Shown: positions 16,930-26,543, counted from the first letter of the stretch. The stretch: 64,000 nt of DNA from Nitrosospira sp. Nsp14 (GCF_900113575.1 NZ_FOPV01000005.1:1-64000), one strand, 5' to 3'. Numbers and translations: made by a program. Notes: a model not told the origin generated them from the sequence alone.

Positions 16930-17737
16930 TATTTTCTCCCCATAAGCGTGTAAACACTACGCATTTTTTAAGTATTAAAGCAAAGTGAATAGTTGCAATA
17001 ATGGATACTGTGATTGGCGGAGATTCAATCTCCACCGCATAGTCAACTCGGCAGACTCCCTTTGTCCCGGGTGGCTCGATCTATCATTTGCCCTTGCGGT
17101 CCATTAGATAACGGAGAGGGATTTCCGAATAGCTGTAAATTCTTACAGGTAGAAAAGTCCCAGTCAGTTTCTCGAAACGGGAGAAGATGCGTGGAAAGGC
17201 CGTTTCAAACATACAATGGTCCTTAAGGGTCGTGGTTCTAAAGAACCACTTAAATTCAACATAGATCACGCGATAAACGAATACAAGGCAGCTTGCACAT
17301 GCCGAATTGCCTTAAAAAAGAAACCGAAGGAGTGCGTCTGGAGGATGCGTTGCCGCGAGCTATGGCTACGGGTAACCGAACGCGAACAAAGGGAGGGCTA
17401 TCGACCTATGCATCGCTGCAGGTAAGGCCCTCCGCGATGATGCAAGCAGCGCGGCCCCACCGCGGGAGAACTACGGCGCACGTTGTCGAACTCACCGCAG
17501 GTAGAGCGGCGGTCCCGGGCAGAATTCTTCCCCAAAAAATTTAATCCTGCTGGGCTTGCTCTCCCATTTCCCGATTACTAAGCTGATTCATCCCGCCTGA
17601 AATGGCATACCGCATGTGCCACGGTAAAGACGCATGCGCCAAAGGCGCATGTGCGTGGGAATGGTATGCGGATGTTTGGCCGCGTATATTTGAATTGATC
17701 GGGCCGCGTACTTTTGCGGTTGACGGGGAGGTACATC
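16930..17737. other. Long gap with palindromes, no recognisable gene
   Basis: About 800 bases. Several short ORFs exist on both strands without motifs. Two palindromes stand out: GTGGTTCT-AA-AGAACCAC at 17232-17249, and a nested one at about 17605-17670 centred on ATGCGCC-AAA-GGCGCAT. The promoter of the following large gene should be in the last part. Confidence 0.5.
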
Positions 17738-20305
17738 ATGACCGAAGACTTTACGGGGCTGCCTGTGGGCACCCGGCTCGATGATCAGCTGCCTGGCATA
17801 ACGTTCTTGAAATATGGCGGGATCATTGGTGGAATCGTGGTCGACACGCCGAGCGGGCATGTCGCAAGCTTCAACGACGCGCCGGGCTGCGAGTTTTGCG
17901 GCAGTGGGGCGAGGATCACATTTTCCGCGTTACAGCGCAGCGTAAGTCTGCATGTTGGCCTGTTGCCGGTTACAGGGGTCACTGTCCAGCAGGACTTGCG
18001 CCTGACGGGACTGGACGCTGGCGGCATGACGGTAGCGACGGCAATCGCGAACGTGACGGCGGGGGCGGGCTTTGACAGGACCCTCGATCTTGCCATCGCC
18101 GAGCCTCGAATCGCCACGGTGGTGCTCGAGGCGGTCAACGATCCGGCACTGCTGGCCGCTATTGCCGTGCGCGACATTACTTTCGAGGAGACAACCGCCG
18201 GACAGGCCGATTTCTTTCTTACAGGTCCTTTGGGTGAGACGCTGGTCCAGGGGGGTGCGGCGGCCGATATTCCCGTCACCATCATGCGTATCGGCGGATC
18301 GAGCGGCGCTATCGCGTTTACGTTCAGCCAGCTGCCGGCAGGCGTAACCGGAAGCGTCGATCCCAATCCCTCGCTCGGCACGGGCATCACCCTGCGTGTG
18401 CAAGCGGATGCCAGTTCGATGCCGGAAACGCGGCTGGTCGTCCTTACCGGAACGCCCGCCCCCAGCGCCGGGCCGGCGCCGCGTAGCCTTGCGATGGTTA
18501 TCGCGACGGCGCCGAAGCTGCGCATATTCGGCTCTGCCGATATCGACTTTGCCGGTTGCAACCCGCAAGGCGCGCGTGGCAGCGTCACGCGTGACTATTG
18601 GGTGATCCGCGACCCGAGCGTAACAGGTCCGATAGCTGTCTCGCTTGAAGGGCTGCCGACAGATGTCACGGGAACGGTCGATCCGCAGACGCTCTCGTTT
18701 CCCGGCAGCGCGATCGGCGAGCGCGTCACGGTCAATCTGAGCACGATAGCAGGACCGACGGTACCCGACACCGCGGCTACGCTGCACCTGGTCGGAAGCG
18801 GAATTGATCTGCCGTTTTCGGTCCTTGTTCACGGCAGCTGCCCCCAGCAGAACCGCAACTTCGTCATTCGCGGGCAGTTCGGCTATCTCAACGCCAACAG
18901 CGTGGAGCCGAGCGTGGGTTTCCAACCGTTGAAAGGGGCGCAAGTGGAGTTTTTCCGCTACCGTTCGGACTGGTACGACGACAAGGTGGGCGAGACCTAC
19001 ACGGATGAACAGGGGCTCTTTACCCTAGATCTCTACGCCTCCATCGACGGGGATTATTACGCGCGCCTGCGACTGTTCAGCCCCGAGGTGGAGGTCGAGG
19101 ATGCGGATAACTCCAGTGTCTGGTCGATCGACACTGCGCATCAGTCAAACAGCGGCGGTCTCATCGAGGTTGGAACCATTCAGATTTCCCGCGACGGTGG
19201 CGAGGGGACGCCGCGGGCCGCGGTGTGGCAGGGCTTCCGCAATGCCGCGCGCGAGTTTCCGGACAAATTTGGCGAAGCCGTTCCCGGCGGATTTTTTAAT
19301 GTCCAGATCTGGCGAGGCCATCTCACGCCGCTGACATGGTATGACGAAGTCCATTGGGCCCACGGTTATCGCACGGGCGAGAACGGGAATCCATACAGGG
19401 CAACTACGCACGAGTTCGCCCATGTCTTCAGGGACGTGCTGGATGGTCCCGAATCGCATTGGCATGGCGACGACCTCCTCTATGTGTATGGCCGCGGGCA
19501 TGGCTCATGCATCGCCCCGGTGACAGGCTCAGCCAATGCGGGGTTCGCATTCCATGAAGGATGGGCGGAATTCTGGTCGAACGATACGACGTGCTGTCCC
19601 GGAGATGAAAGCAACCAGGACATCGAAGGCACTGTCGCGCACGATCTGGAGAACCTTGCGGGCAAGCTTCCCGGGAATGTTTCAGATCAGCGGAAAGGCA
19701 TGCTGAGCGTGTTGCAGCGCGGCCCCAACCTGATCCATTCGGATGAAGAGTTCCGGCGCGAGTATGCGTTGCAGTTCCCCGGTATTCCGGTGGGGAATAT
19801 CAGCGACGGCTGTTCGGGGGTCGAGAACAAGCAGGCATATTTTGAACTGGACCCTGCCTGGCAGCGAAAAAACCTCGTGGTGGCGATCGAGGCAAGGCAG
19901 AAGGCGATAGCGGCCTTCAAGGAACAGCAGCGCTATAGTACGGGATTGAGAACCTTCATGCTGAGGGCGGCGATCGAGGAAACCAGCGTCGTCATTCAAC
20001 GCATGAACGAACAACTGGTCGAGCTTGACCGCGGCGGGCCTCCCGAGCGTTATCTGAAGCAAGCGCCCTTCCAGCGCCTGCGGCGCGCGGAATTCCTGAG
20101 CCTGCGCAGGGCTATCCAGGTGCGCGCGCTGCGAGATGCTTGCGGGTCGGTCCCCTCGGAACAACGCCGCGAGATTGAACGCCGGATTCGCCTGTTGGAG
20201 GAGAGCCGCATCGAGGATGCAGCGCTTGAGACGCTGCTGCCGTTGCGCGCCGTGGCCGGGGATGACGCTAGCCACCCCGTTCGAGAGGGCGGACAAATAG
20301 CTTAA
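17738..20305 (+). CDS. Large gluzincin-like putative metalloprotease
   Basis: 855 residues from the ATG at 17738, with ribosome site GGGGAGGTA. Three parts are visible. Residues 1 to about 370 are beta-rich, with DFTGLPVGTRLDDQLPGITF at the start and Ig-like segments repeating the style FSQLPAGVTGSVDPNP and LEGLPTDVTGTVDPQT. Residues 380-500 look like a carboxypeptidase-regulatory-like domain (GAQVEFFRYRSDWYDDKVGE, TDEQGLFTLDL). Next comes the candidate catalytic part, with HEFAH at 558-562 (HExxH zinc site) and HEGWAEFW at 606-613, which would supply the third Glu ligand as in gluzincins. The last 140 residues form an Arg/Glu-rich helix or coiled coil. No signal peptide is seen. The family is not recognised; protease activity is an inference from the motifs. 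Confidence 0.75.
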   Translation: MTEDFTGLPVGTRLDDQLPGITFLKYGGIIGGIVVDTPSGHVASFNDAPGCEFCGSGARITFSALQRSVSLHVGLLPVTGVTVQQDLRLTGLDAGGMTVATAIANVTAGAGFDRTLDLAIAEPRIATVVLEAVNDPALLAAIAVRDITFEETTAGQADFFLTGPLGETLVQGGAAADIPVTIMRIGGSSGAIAFTFSQLPAGVTGSVDPNPSLGTGITLRVQADASSMPETRLVVLTGTPAPSAGPAPRSLAMVIATAPKLRIFGSADIDFAGCNPQGARGSVTRDYWVIRDPSVTGPIAVSLEGLPTDVTGTVDPQTLSFPGSAIGERVTVNLSTIAGPTVPDTAATLHLVGSGIDLPFSVLVHGSCPQQNRNFVIRGQFGYLNANSVEPSVGFQPLKGAQVEFFRYRSDWYDDKVGETYTDEQGLFTLDLYASIDGDYYARLRLFSPEVEVEDADNSSVWSIDTAHQSNSGGLIEVGTIQISRDGGEGTPRAAVWQGFRNAAREFPDKFGEAVPGGFFNVQIWRGHLTPLTWYDEVHWAHGYRTGENGNPYRATTHEFAHVFRDVLDGPESHWHGDDLLYVYGRGHGSCIAPVTGSANAGFAFHEGWAEFWSNDTTCCPGDESNQDIEGTVAHDLENLAGKLPGNVSDQRKGMLSVLQRGPNLIHSDEEFRREYALQFPGIPVGNISDGCSGVENKQAYFELDPAWQRKNLVVAIEARQKAIAAFKEQQRYSTGLRTFMLRAAIEETSVVIQRMNEQLVELDRGGPPERYLKQAPFQRLRRAEFLSLRRAIQVRALRDACGSVPSEQRREIERRIRLLEESRIEDAALETLLPLRAVAGDDASHPVREGGQIA

Positions 20306-20482
20306 AGGGCCATAGCGGGGCCATAGCGGAGGTATGACTATTGGGTCTACCCCTTATTGAGGCAATTCGCGCGCCCCTTTCGCCTTGACAATTCAAATCC
20401 TTTATCTACATTTGAAGCATGAGCATTGCTATTGAGAGGTTGGCAGTCCCTTTCTTTTGTTGAAAACCGAAGAGGATTCATC

Positions 20483-21679
20483 ATGAAGGTCATCCGTGGC
20501 TTCAAAGTCCCTGGCTTTATCCTCGCTGCGGCATTTTCTGCTGGTCTGGGTTTCGGCACCAGCGCCTTCGCCCAAGTACAACATTCATATCTCATCGACC
20601 TCAACAGCAAGACGGCAACCGATCTTGGCACTTTGGGCGGTACTGGCATCTATGATTACGCTTATGCTACCGGAATCAACGACGCCGGGCGGGTGGTGGG
20701 CCGTTCCTCCACGGGCCCAGGTGGTCAGCGCGCCTTTATCACCGGCCCCAATGGCGTGGGCATGACCGATCTCGGGAGCCTCGATGGATTTGAAAGCTCC
20801 GCCTCTGGCATCAACGCTGCCGGCCAGGTGGTGTTGAATTCTTCGGGATTATTTGGCCCGCTGCAATCACCTGGCGGACATGCTTTTATCACCGGCCCTA
20901 ATGGCGTGGGCTCGACCAATCTCGGTACGCTTGGGGGAGTGAACAGTTACGCTGTCGGCATCAACCGCACCGGACAGGTGGTGGGAGCCGCCGATCTACC
21001 TGTAGGTTTAGGTGAACCTCCCCCTCCCAAAGGCAACTATGCTACTCATGTTTTCATCACCGGTCCCAATGGAGTAGGCATGACGGGCCTTGCCCATTTG
21101 GGTGACGTAAAATTCGGGGGCGTCCAACCTGCGGGCATTAACGCTGCCGGACAGGTGGCGGGAACTGGTGGAGACTTTCTGCATCGGCATGCCGTCATTA
21201 CAGGCCCCAATGGCATGGGCATGACCGATCTCGGTACGCTGGGGGGGAAAAACAGTTTCGCTTCCGGAATCAACGACACCGGGCAGGTGGTGGGGCGGTC
21301 CATCACGGCCGCAGGTTCTTATCACGCTTTTATCACCGGTCCCAATGGTGTGGGCATGACCGATCTCGGAACGCTGGGCGGAGGTTACAGTGAGGCCTCT
21401 GGCATCAACGACGCCGGGCAGGTGGTGGGGTACTCCAGGGCGGCCGCAGGTTCTTATCATGCTTTCATGACCGGCCCTAATGGCGTCGGTATGTCAGACC
21501 TTAATACGTTAGTGCATATGCCGGATGGGGTTGTGCTAACCAATGCAACCGGAATCAATAACGTGGGACAGATTATTGCCGTGACTACCCCTGTCCCTGA
21601 ACCCGAAACCTACGCCCTGCTGCTGGCCGGCCTGGGTTTGATAGGGGGGGTCATGGCGCACCGCCGCAAGGCTGCCTGA
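20483..21679 (+). CDS. HAF-repeat exported protein with canonical PEP-CTERM tail
   Basis: 398 residues from ATG 20483 (ribosome site GAAGAGGA). Signal peptide with core LAAAFSAGLGFGTSAFA, then SYLIDLNSKTATDLGTLGG, the same opening as the other two intact HAF proteins. About eight HAF repeats follow, with highly uniform copies HAFITGPNGVGMTDLGTLGG and GINDAGQVVG. The tail is a textbook PEP-CTERM signal: VPEPETYALLLAGLGLIGGV and HRRKAA. The DNA copies of the repeats are also close to each other, so recombination between repeats is likely. The protein should be exported and processed by an exosortase encoded elsewhere. Its role is unknown; surface or matrix association is the usual proposal. Confidence 0.9.
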   Translation: MKVIRGFKVPGFILAAAFSAGLGFGTSAFAQVQHSYLIDLNSKTATDLGTLGGTGIYDYAYATGINDAGRVVGRSSTGPGGQRAFITGPNGVGMTDLGSLDGFESSASGINAAGQVVLNSSGLFGPLQSPGGHAFITGPNGVGSTNLGTLGGVNSYAVGINRTGQVVGAADLPVGLGEPPPPKGNYATHVFITGPNGVGMTGLAHLGDVKFGGVQPAGINAAGQVAGTGGDFLHRHAVITGPNGMGMTDLGTLGGKNSFASGINDTGQVVGRSITAAGSYHAFITGPNGVGMTDLGTLGGGYSEASGINDAGQVVGYSRAAAGSYHAFMTGPNGVGMSDLNTLVHMPDGVVLTNATGINNVGQIIAVTTPVPEPETYALLLAGLGLIGGVMAHRRKAA

Positions 21680-21849
21680 ACAACTCGACCGGACTCCTTA
21701 AAACCCTCTTGCCAGCTAAATGAGGTAATAATGCCGCCCGGCATATTGTTGCACAATGGCTTCCTTTTGCTACACTAAAACGACTATGCCGGGGTAGCGG
21801 CGTTTCTATCATAAGCTTTCTGGCTTTCAGGTATCCCCGATCTTTTGCT

Positions 21850-22077
21850 GAGCAACAGCCAGCTCATAGGATTTTTGCAGGTTCATCCATAAATTGGGGC
21901 CGGGACCGAAGAATACGCCAGGCGCATGGCGATATCATGCCGCGCTGCTCGTTGATCATTTCATAAAGACGGTTTTTAGGTACCCCGATTCGCACGTCAG
22001 GGCAGCAGCGGTCACGCCTATGGCTTCCAGCCCGTCGGCCAGGATTTCTCCCGGATGGGTTCTGCCAGGTTCTTCAT
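21850..22077 (-). pseudogene. Broken HigA-type antitoxin gene
   Basis: On the minus strand from ATG 22075-22077 the reading starts MKNLAEP, then after a frameshift PGEILADGLEAIGVTAAAL, and after another IGVPKNRLYEMINEQRGM followed by a degenerate end. These are hallmark segments of the XRE-family HigA antitoxin (HPGEIL and the recognition helix region). At least two frameshifts and a small deletion at the HPGE site inactivate it. The start overlaps the stop of the higB fragment by the ATGA arrangement typical of the operon. Confidence 0.8.
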
Positions 22078-22205
22078 ATCTTGCTCCCTAAGTGATAGTC
22101 CACGATCTTGACGTTTTCTGCCCCCTCGTTCCAGGTAAAGCAGATGCGCCATTGCATATTGACGCGGATACTGTACTGTCCGGCCCTATTCCCGGGCAGT
22201 ACGGC
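22074..22205 (-). pseudogene. Truncated HigB-type toxin gene (C-terminal part)
   Basis: The minus strand reads LPGNRAGQYSIRVNMQWRIC, then FTWNEGAENVKIVDYHLGSK and a stop overlapping the higA start. This is the C-terminal RNase half of the HigB/RelE family, with the conserved QYSIRVN and WRICFxW segments and the closing VDYH. The N-terminal half is missing or unrecognisable, so no active toxin should be made. Confidence 0.8.
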
Positions 22206-22215
22206 AGCGAATTTT

Positions 22216-22614
22216 CTAGAATACGGCCGCCTCGGCAGTACCGATCAGTGTGACGAGTGAATAAAATGCCTGCTGCCCGGGCCCTGGACCGGCAATTGTG
22301 GTTGGATGAGTGGCCGTAATTCCGGCGACCTCCACATCTATCGGCACGTTATGGTCAGTCACAGTAATCGCAGGCAAAACCAGGGTAAAGGTCACCACTT
22401 CCAAATCCGGAATTTGACTGAGTGTTACAGTTACCAACTGCCCAAGTAGCGTATTTTCAACTGTCAGTTCTTCGTTGGCGAAGCTTCGGTTCAGCTGGTC
22501 GTCACGATAGACGAGACTCGAACCAGTGAGGGTACCAGTCCCGTACTCTACGTTTATGGAATCGCCACTGAGGCTGAATAGATTGGCTGGGATACCTTCA
22601 GAACGTCCTTGCAT
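22216..22614 (-). CDS. Orphan protein, paralogue of 31023-31355
   Basis: 132 residues, no signal peptide. The C-terminal 75 residues align with the protein at 31023-31355: LGQLVTVTL with IGTLVTVTI, FTLVLPAITV with FRILLPRINI, VAGITATHPTTI with TIGITTLHRFSI, GQQAFYSLVTLIGTA with GQRDFFTVTRLSGSA, and both end VF or VFF. The pattern is an all-beta domain of alternating hydrophobic strands. I recognise no named family. The start at ATG 22612-22614 has only a weak ribosome site (TAAGGG). It lies beside the higBA relic and opposite a plus-strand gene. Confidence 0.7.
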   Translation of the reverse strand: MQGRSEGIPANLFSLSGDSINVEYGTGTLTGSSLVYRDDQLNRSFANEELTVENTLLGQLVTVTLSQIPDLEVVTFTLVLPAITVTDHNVPIDVEVAGITATHPTTIAGPGPGQQAFYSLVTLIGTAEAAVF

Positions 22615-22882
22615 GACAAATACCCTTATGAAGTTAGTCGATCAAATGTGCCCGGTGAGGAAACGACCGCCATCGCGACGTGCCATACCTGCCAGGGCCG
22701 CACGATGCGAGCTGCCTCTGTGTAGCGACACTGCCGGGTTAATCCGGGCCAGTCCATTTTTCATTTCAGGTTGCTCCGGGACAGATGCCACTGAGGCAAA
22801 AGTATTCTGCGGCTCGCAGGTCGTCCGTTCGATGTCGCACCCAGCGGACCGACGTCCCTGTTCGGGAGACTGACAGGAACTC

Positions 22883-23371
22883 ATGACCAGACAACGCACG
22901 CCGTCTTACCTCAATTTCGATAAACACAGCTATCCCTGGAAACCCGATATCGACTATCGCAAGGAGCCGGAAACGTATCGCGTCGGTAAAGGCGAGCAGG
23001 GCGTATTGATCTGCGAGCCCTATAAAAGCGAGTTGACGCCGCACTGGCGTTTCAAGACACCCGAACTGGCAAACCGGAGCAGCGCGGTGCTTTACCAAAT
23101 GTTCGAAGAGTATCTAAAAACGGGGGATTTCGTCGGCGCCGACATGGCCCGAAAATTCCTGCAGATGGGTTACACCCGCGCGAGGCGGTATGCCAATTAC
23201 AAAGGCGGGATCAAGTATGACAAAAACAACGCTTACGCTTTACGCGAAAGAGGTACCGGCGACCCGGAGAAAGCGGAAAGCGCAACGATTTTCCACCAGA
23301 AATGGAAGCAGGCCGAAGCGCATCCGGAATATGCCACTCGAAAAAAGGCATGGCGGGAGCAATATGGATGA
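22883..23371 (+). CDS. DUF4385-family protein
   Basis: 162 residues starting MTRQRTPSYLNFDKHSYPWK, with KGEQGVLICEPYKSELTPHW, FEEYLKTGDFVGADMARKFL, MGYTRARRYANYKGG and a C-terminal IFHQKWKQAEAHPEY. This composition matches the DUF4385 family, cytoplasmic proteins of unknown role found in many bacteria and some phage-linked loci. The complete family length is present. The ribosome site AGGAACT precedes the ATG at 22883. Confidence 0.85.
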   Translation: MTRQRTPSYLNFDKHSYPWKPDIDYRKEPETYRVGKGEQGVLICEPYKSELTPHWRFKTPELANRSSAVLYQMFEEYLKTGDFVGADMARKFLQMGYTRARRYANYKGGIKYDKNNAYALRERGTGDPEKAESATIFHQKWKQAEAHPEYATRKKAWREQYG

Positions 23372-23622
23372 AGCTTATCCAAGCTTCCGGAATATTTGCC
23401 GATCCCGGTGGCCGTACAGAATCAACAGGTCAATGCGCCTCCCGCATTCCAAATTTCAAATGGCGGGCTCTTTACTAAGGCGCCTCGCCACTTCAATGAC
23501 GTCTTTTCAGTGAATTTTTTTCCTTACATGGCGTTAAACTTCCACGGTCTCGCGTACCAGTAGATTGGTGCCGTGCGAGACTAATACTTCACATCAAAAT
23601 AAGGCAGAACCAAGGGGTAGTC

Positions 23623-24753
23623 ATGAACGAAGTTAGCGTATTTAAAAATCAAGAGCTTTCTTTACAGTTAAACGAAAAAACGCTTGCTGACCTGATTCTC
23701 AACTTTCTGGGGAAAAAAGAAAAATTAAATTATAGGGAAGGTTTGACATTCGTCTTGAGCCATAACGACATAGAGCAGTTTTATTATCTTCTCAATAAAA
23801 AAATCGAAAAAGAACAGAATATTCACATCGAACATTTTCTGGTCACGGTGTCCTACCATGATAATACGGAACGCGAAATCTCAGGTATAGAGGCACTAAA
23901 CAAATATCTAGAAACGCGAGATGTTTATCCTGAAAGCGTAACCCTTACCTGGAATATTGTCGTCAAGTATCCAAACGCCGAAACAATAGAAAATCAAGTG
24001 ATTGAGTTAACTTTTGTAACGACCGCCGAAAAGGAGTTAGGAAAAAAAGGTGACGAAGTAGATACCGATGGCGCTGTGATTTTATCCATTAGTCACACAA
24101 ATCAAGCCTGGGGGATTGAGGTTCTGAATTTACTAAAAGACAAAATTCGTCAAGTAGCCCTGTTAAGGCCTCAACGCTATTTACTCGCTCGCAAAATATA
24201 TTCTACATTCTATAGAAGGGAACGATTCAGTTTGTTTTTGACGACGATGATGATGATTGGTATGACCGCATCGATGTTTTTTGCAGAAGATAAGAAATCT
24301 GATCAGCCTTCACATTACAAGTTTTTAGAAGCTGTAAGTCAATCTGGACTAAGCTCCGAAGCAGCCGTCGCTATTATAGCGGTGGAAAAAATGCGACCCG
24401 AATATTTGGAAGCCACCGCTGATAAGTTAATTAAACACCCAGATTTAAAAGAGAGTTTGAGGACGATATCCCAAGTAAAAAATACTAAGGACTCATTAGC
24501 TAAACAAGTGTTATGGGGCTTTACGGCGCTAAATGCTTGTCTCTTCTTCTTTTACCCGTTCTACCTAAAAAAAGTAATGGCGCATTTTGGAGAACGAAGT
24601 CATATTCTTTTAACGAAAAGAGCGGGTTCAAATCGTATAAATGAATTAGCAGGGAAGAGCAAGGGAGAGTTTTACTCCCTAACATTTATAGCATTTTCCT
24701 TGGCAACAGGAATTGTTGGAAATTTTATTTATCAATTTCTTATCAGAAACTGA
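23623..24753 (+). CDS. AT-rich membrane protein of unknown function
   Basis: 376 residues, ribosome site AAGGGGTAG. The first 200 residues are soluble, rich in Lys, Glu and Asn, with WNIVVKYPNAETIENQVIEL. Membrane helices are predicted at about 205-225 (FLTTMMMIGMTASMFF), 298-318 (WGFTALNACLFFFYPFYL) and 350-372. A helical cytoplasmic or periplasmic segment with SSEAAVAIIAVEKMRPEY lies between the first two. The gene is much richer in A and T than its neighbours, which points to recent acquisition. A cytosolic sensor-like part plus a membrane part is also seen in some defence proteins, but no defence motif is visible and no function is assigned. Confidence 0.75.
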   Translation: MNEVSVFKNQELSLQLNEKTLADLILNFLGKKEKLNYREGLTFVLSHNDIEQFYYLLNKKIEKEQNIHIEHFLVTVSYHDNTEREISGIEALNKYLETRDVYPESVTLTWNIVVKYPNAETIENQVIELTFVTTAEKELGKKGDEVDTDGAVILSISHTNQAWGIEVLNLLKDKIRQVALLRPQRYLLARKIYSTFYRRERFSLFLTTMMMIGMTASMFFAEDKKSDQPSHYKFLEAVSQSGLSSEAAVAIIAVEKMRPEYLEATADKLIKHPDLKESLRTISQVKNTKDSLAKQVLWGFTALNACLFFFYPFYLKKVMAHFGERSHILLTKRAGSNRINELAGKSKGEFYSLTFIAFSLATGIVGNFIYQFLIRN

Positions 24754-24835
24754 TTAAGACGCGATAGCAAGTCGACTAGAGCATATTAACACTAAGAAAA
24801 GTTTCAACTCTGGCCCTCAGCGGTAACGGAGTAAT

Positions 24836-25672
24836 ATGTTTTACGAGTACCTAGAGCGATGGGGGTTAGAACCCGACGGCGACCCCATCATCACTCGCGG
24901 CAGCAGGCTTCTGCCGGTGCGCGCGGACGGGGCGCCGGCCATGCTCAAGGTAGCGATGGACGCCCAAGAGAAATTCGGTGGGTTGTTGTTGAGGTGGTGG
25001 GATGGGAAGGGGGCGGCGCGAGTGTTCGCGCACGATGGTGACGCATTGCTCCTGGAGAGGGCCGAGGGTCCTTCTTCGCTCGTTGAAATGGCTAAGGATA
25101 TGGCGCCCGGCGGCCGCGACGATGATGCCAGCAGGCTCATTTGCCAGGTAGTCGCTGAGCTGCATACACCGAGACCGGGAGGGCGTCCCCATCTGGATAC
25201 TGCGGATCTTGTTCCGCTTGCGCAATGGTTCAGGGAGTTGGAGCCTGCCGCAGCAAGGCATGGCGGAATTTTGACCGAGTGCGCCGCAGCCGCACATGAG
25301 CTGCTGGCGGCGCAGCAAGATATCGTGCCGTTGCATGGCGACATTCACCACGGCAATATCCTCGACTTCGGTCCTCGCGGATGGCTGGCTATCGATCCGA
25401 AGGGTTTGATCGGTGAACGCGGGTTCGACTACGCCAACCTGTTCTGCAATCCTGAGGCGGAAATTGCAGCAGCGCCAGGGCGGCTGGCTCGCCAGGTTGA
25501 CGTCGTCGCGGAGGCCGCAGGTCTCGAGCGGCGACGGCTATTGAAGTGGATTATGGCATACGCAGGGCTTTCCGCCGCCTGGTTTCTTGGTGATGGAGAA
25601 TGGGAGCCGGCAAAAACCCCTCTCGCGGTCGCCGAACTGGCGGCAGCAGAACTGGCGCGCACAGCGTCATGA
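24836..25672 (+). CDS. APH(6)-type aminoglycoside/hydroxyurea kinase family protein
   Basis: 278 residues, with GGAG five bases before the ATG. Kinase signatures: a lysine in AMLKVAMDAQEKFGG for ATP, the catalytic loop HGDIHHGNIL with H167, D169 and N174 and the metal-binding IDPKGLIGERGFDYANLF. The opening RGSRLLPVRADG and LLLERAEG match the family that phosphorylates streptomycin at the 6-hydroxyl (StrB-like) or hydroxyurea. Chromosomal members often have unknown natural substrates, so antibiotic resistance is not proven. The gene is GC-rich, in contrast to the AT-rich gene just upstream, so the two had different histories. Confidence 0.88.
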   Translation: MFYEYLERWGLEPDGDPIITRGSRLLPVRADGAPAMLKVAMDAQEKFGGLLLRWWDGKGAARVFAHDGDALLLERAEGPSSLVEMAKDMAPGGRDDDASRLICQVVAELHTPRPGGRPHLDTADLVPLAQWFRELEPAAARHGGILTECAAAAHELLAAQQDIVPLHGDIHHGNILDFGPRGWLAIDPKGLIGERGFDYANLFCNPEAEIAAAPGRLARQVDVVAEAAGLERRRLLKWIMAYAGLSAAWFLGDGEWEPAKTPLAVAELAAAELARTAS

Positions 25673-25811
25673 CTAAAAATTGCGCTCAGGCTGCAGTAGC
25701 GGTTTTTGCGAATCCTGATTCAATATTGGAAACTCAACGTTTGCCCGATGCGTCCACTATCGTTGGCTATCGTCGGCGCCCTAACATACGGAAATAGAGA
25801 AGAGCACGCCC

Positions 25812-26246
25812 ATGCCAAAAGTATACAACTCCATTATTGTGCCTGCTCCGGTCGACGAGGTATGGTCGAGGATACGTGATTTCCATGACTTTTCCTGGGC
25901 ACCCACCCTGGTTACTTCCTGTGAAAAAGTGGGTGAGGGTGATGGATCCACAGTAGGTGCACGGCGACTGTTGAACGGCATATTCCTGGATACGCTTATC
26001 GCCTATAGCGCAATCGACAGGCGGATGATGTACTCCCTTAATGACGGCCCGTCTCCGGTCTCATCCAGGGAGATCCACGATTATGTGGGCAACCTGCATC
26101 TGTTGCCGGTTACGGACGACAACATCACGTTTGCGGAATGGTCTGGAACGTGGGAATCGGACACAACGGATGCGGTCGAGTACATGAACGGCGTGTACCG
26201 TTCTCTTCTCCGTGACCTCGCAGCTGCATTTGGCGCCAAACGCTAG
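25812..26246 (+). CDS. SRPBCC-family (polyketide cyclase/START-like) protein
   Basis: 144 residues. It starts MPKVYNSIIVPAPVDEVWSR, with IRDFHDFSWAP, then TVGARRLLNGIFLDTLIAYS, and ends MNGVYRSLLRDLAAAFG. The opening strand, the DEVW(S/R) helix and the closing long helix are the signature of the SRPBCC hydrophobic-pocket fold. The ligand cannot be told. A ribosome site (GAGAAGAG) is located nine bases before the start. It is followed by about 300 bases with no gene. Confidence 0.85.
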   Translation: MPKVYNSIIVPAPVDEVWSRIRDFHDFSWAPTLVTSCEKVGEGDGSTVGARRLLNGIFLDTLIAYSAIDRRMMYSLNDGPSPVSSREIHDYVGNLHLLPVTDDNITFAEWSGTWESDTTDAVEYMNGVYRSLLRDLAAAFGAKR

Positions 26247-26543
26247 CAGCATCAAAGGCGCACCAAAGATTATGTGTTTCCCATACCCGTGAAGCTGGGG
26301 AAAAGCTGACCGAGTACGTGAAGGGTGTAGTTAACAGCGATCTACGCAGACTCCGCCTATCGCTTTATTGTGATGGTGGCGGGCTCACGGGAGAACGCGC
26401 GAAGTGATTCAGCAATATGTCGAACGAAAGGAAATCCGGGAACTTCGAATAGGAAGCAACGCAATCCCGAGTTGTTGTGTGCGCGTGCCAAGCGCGATGC
26501 TCTCGATGTAGCATCTATCCTTGCTTCTACAGGACGATTGCAG

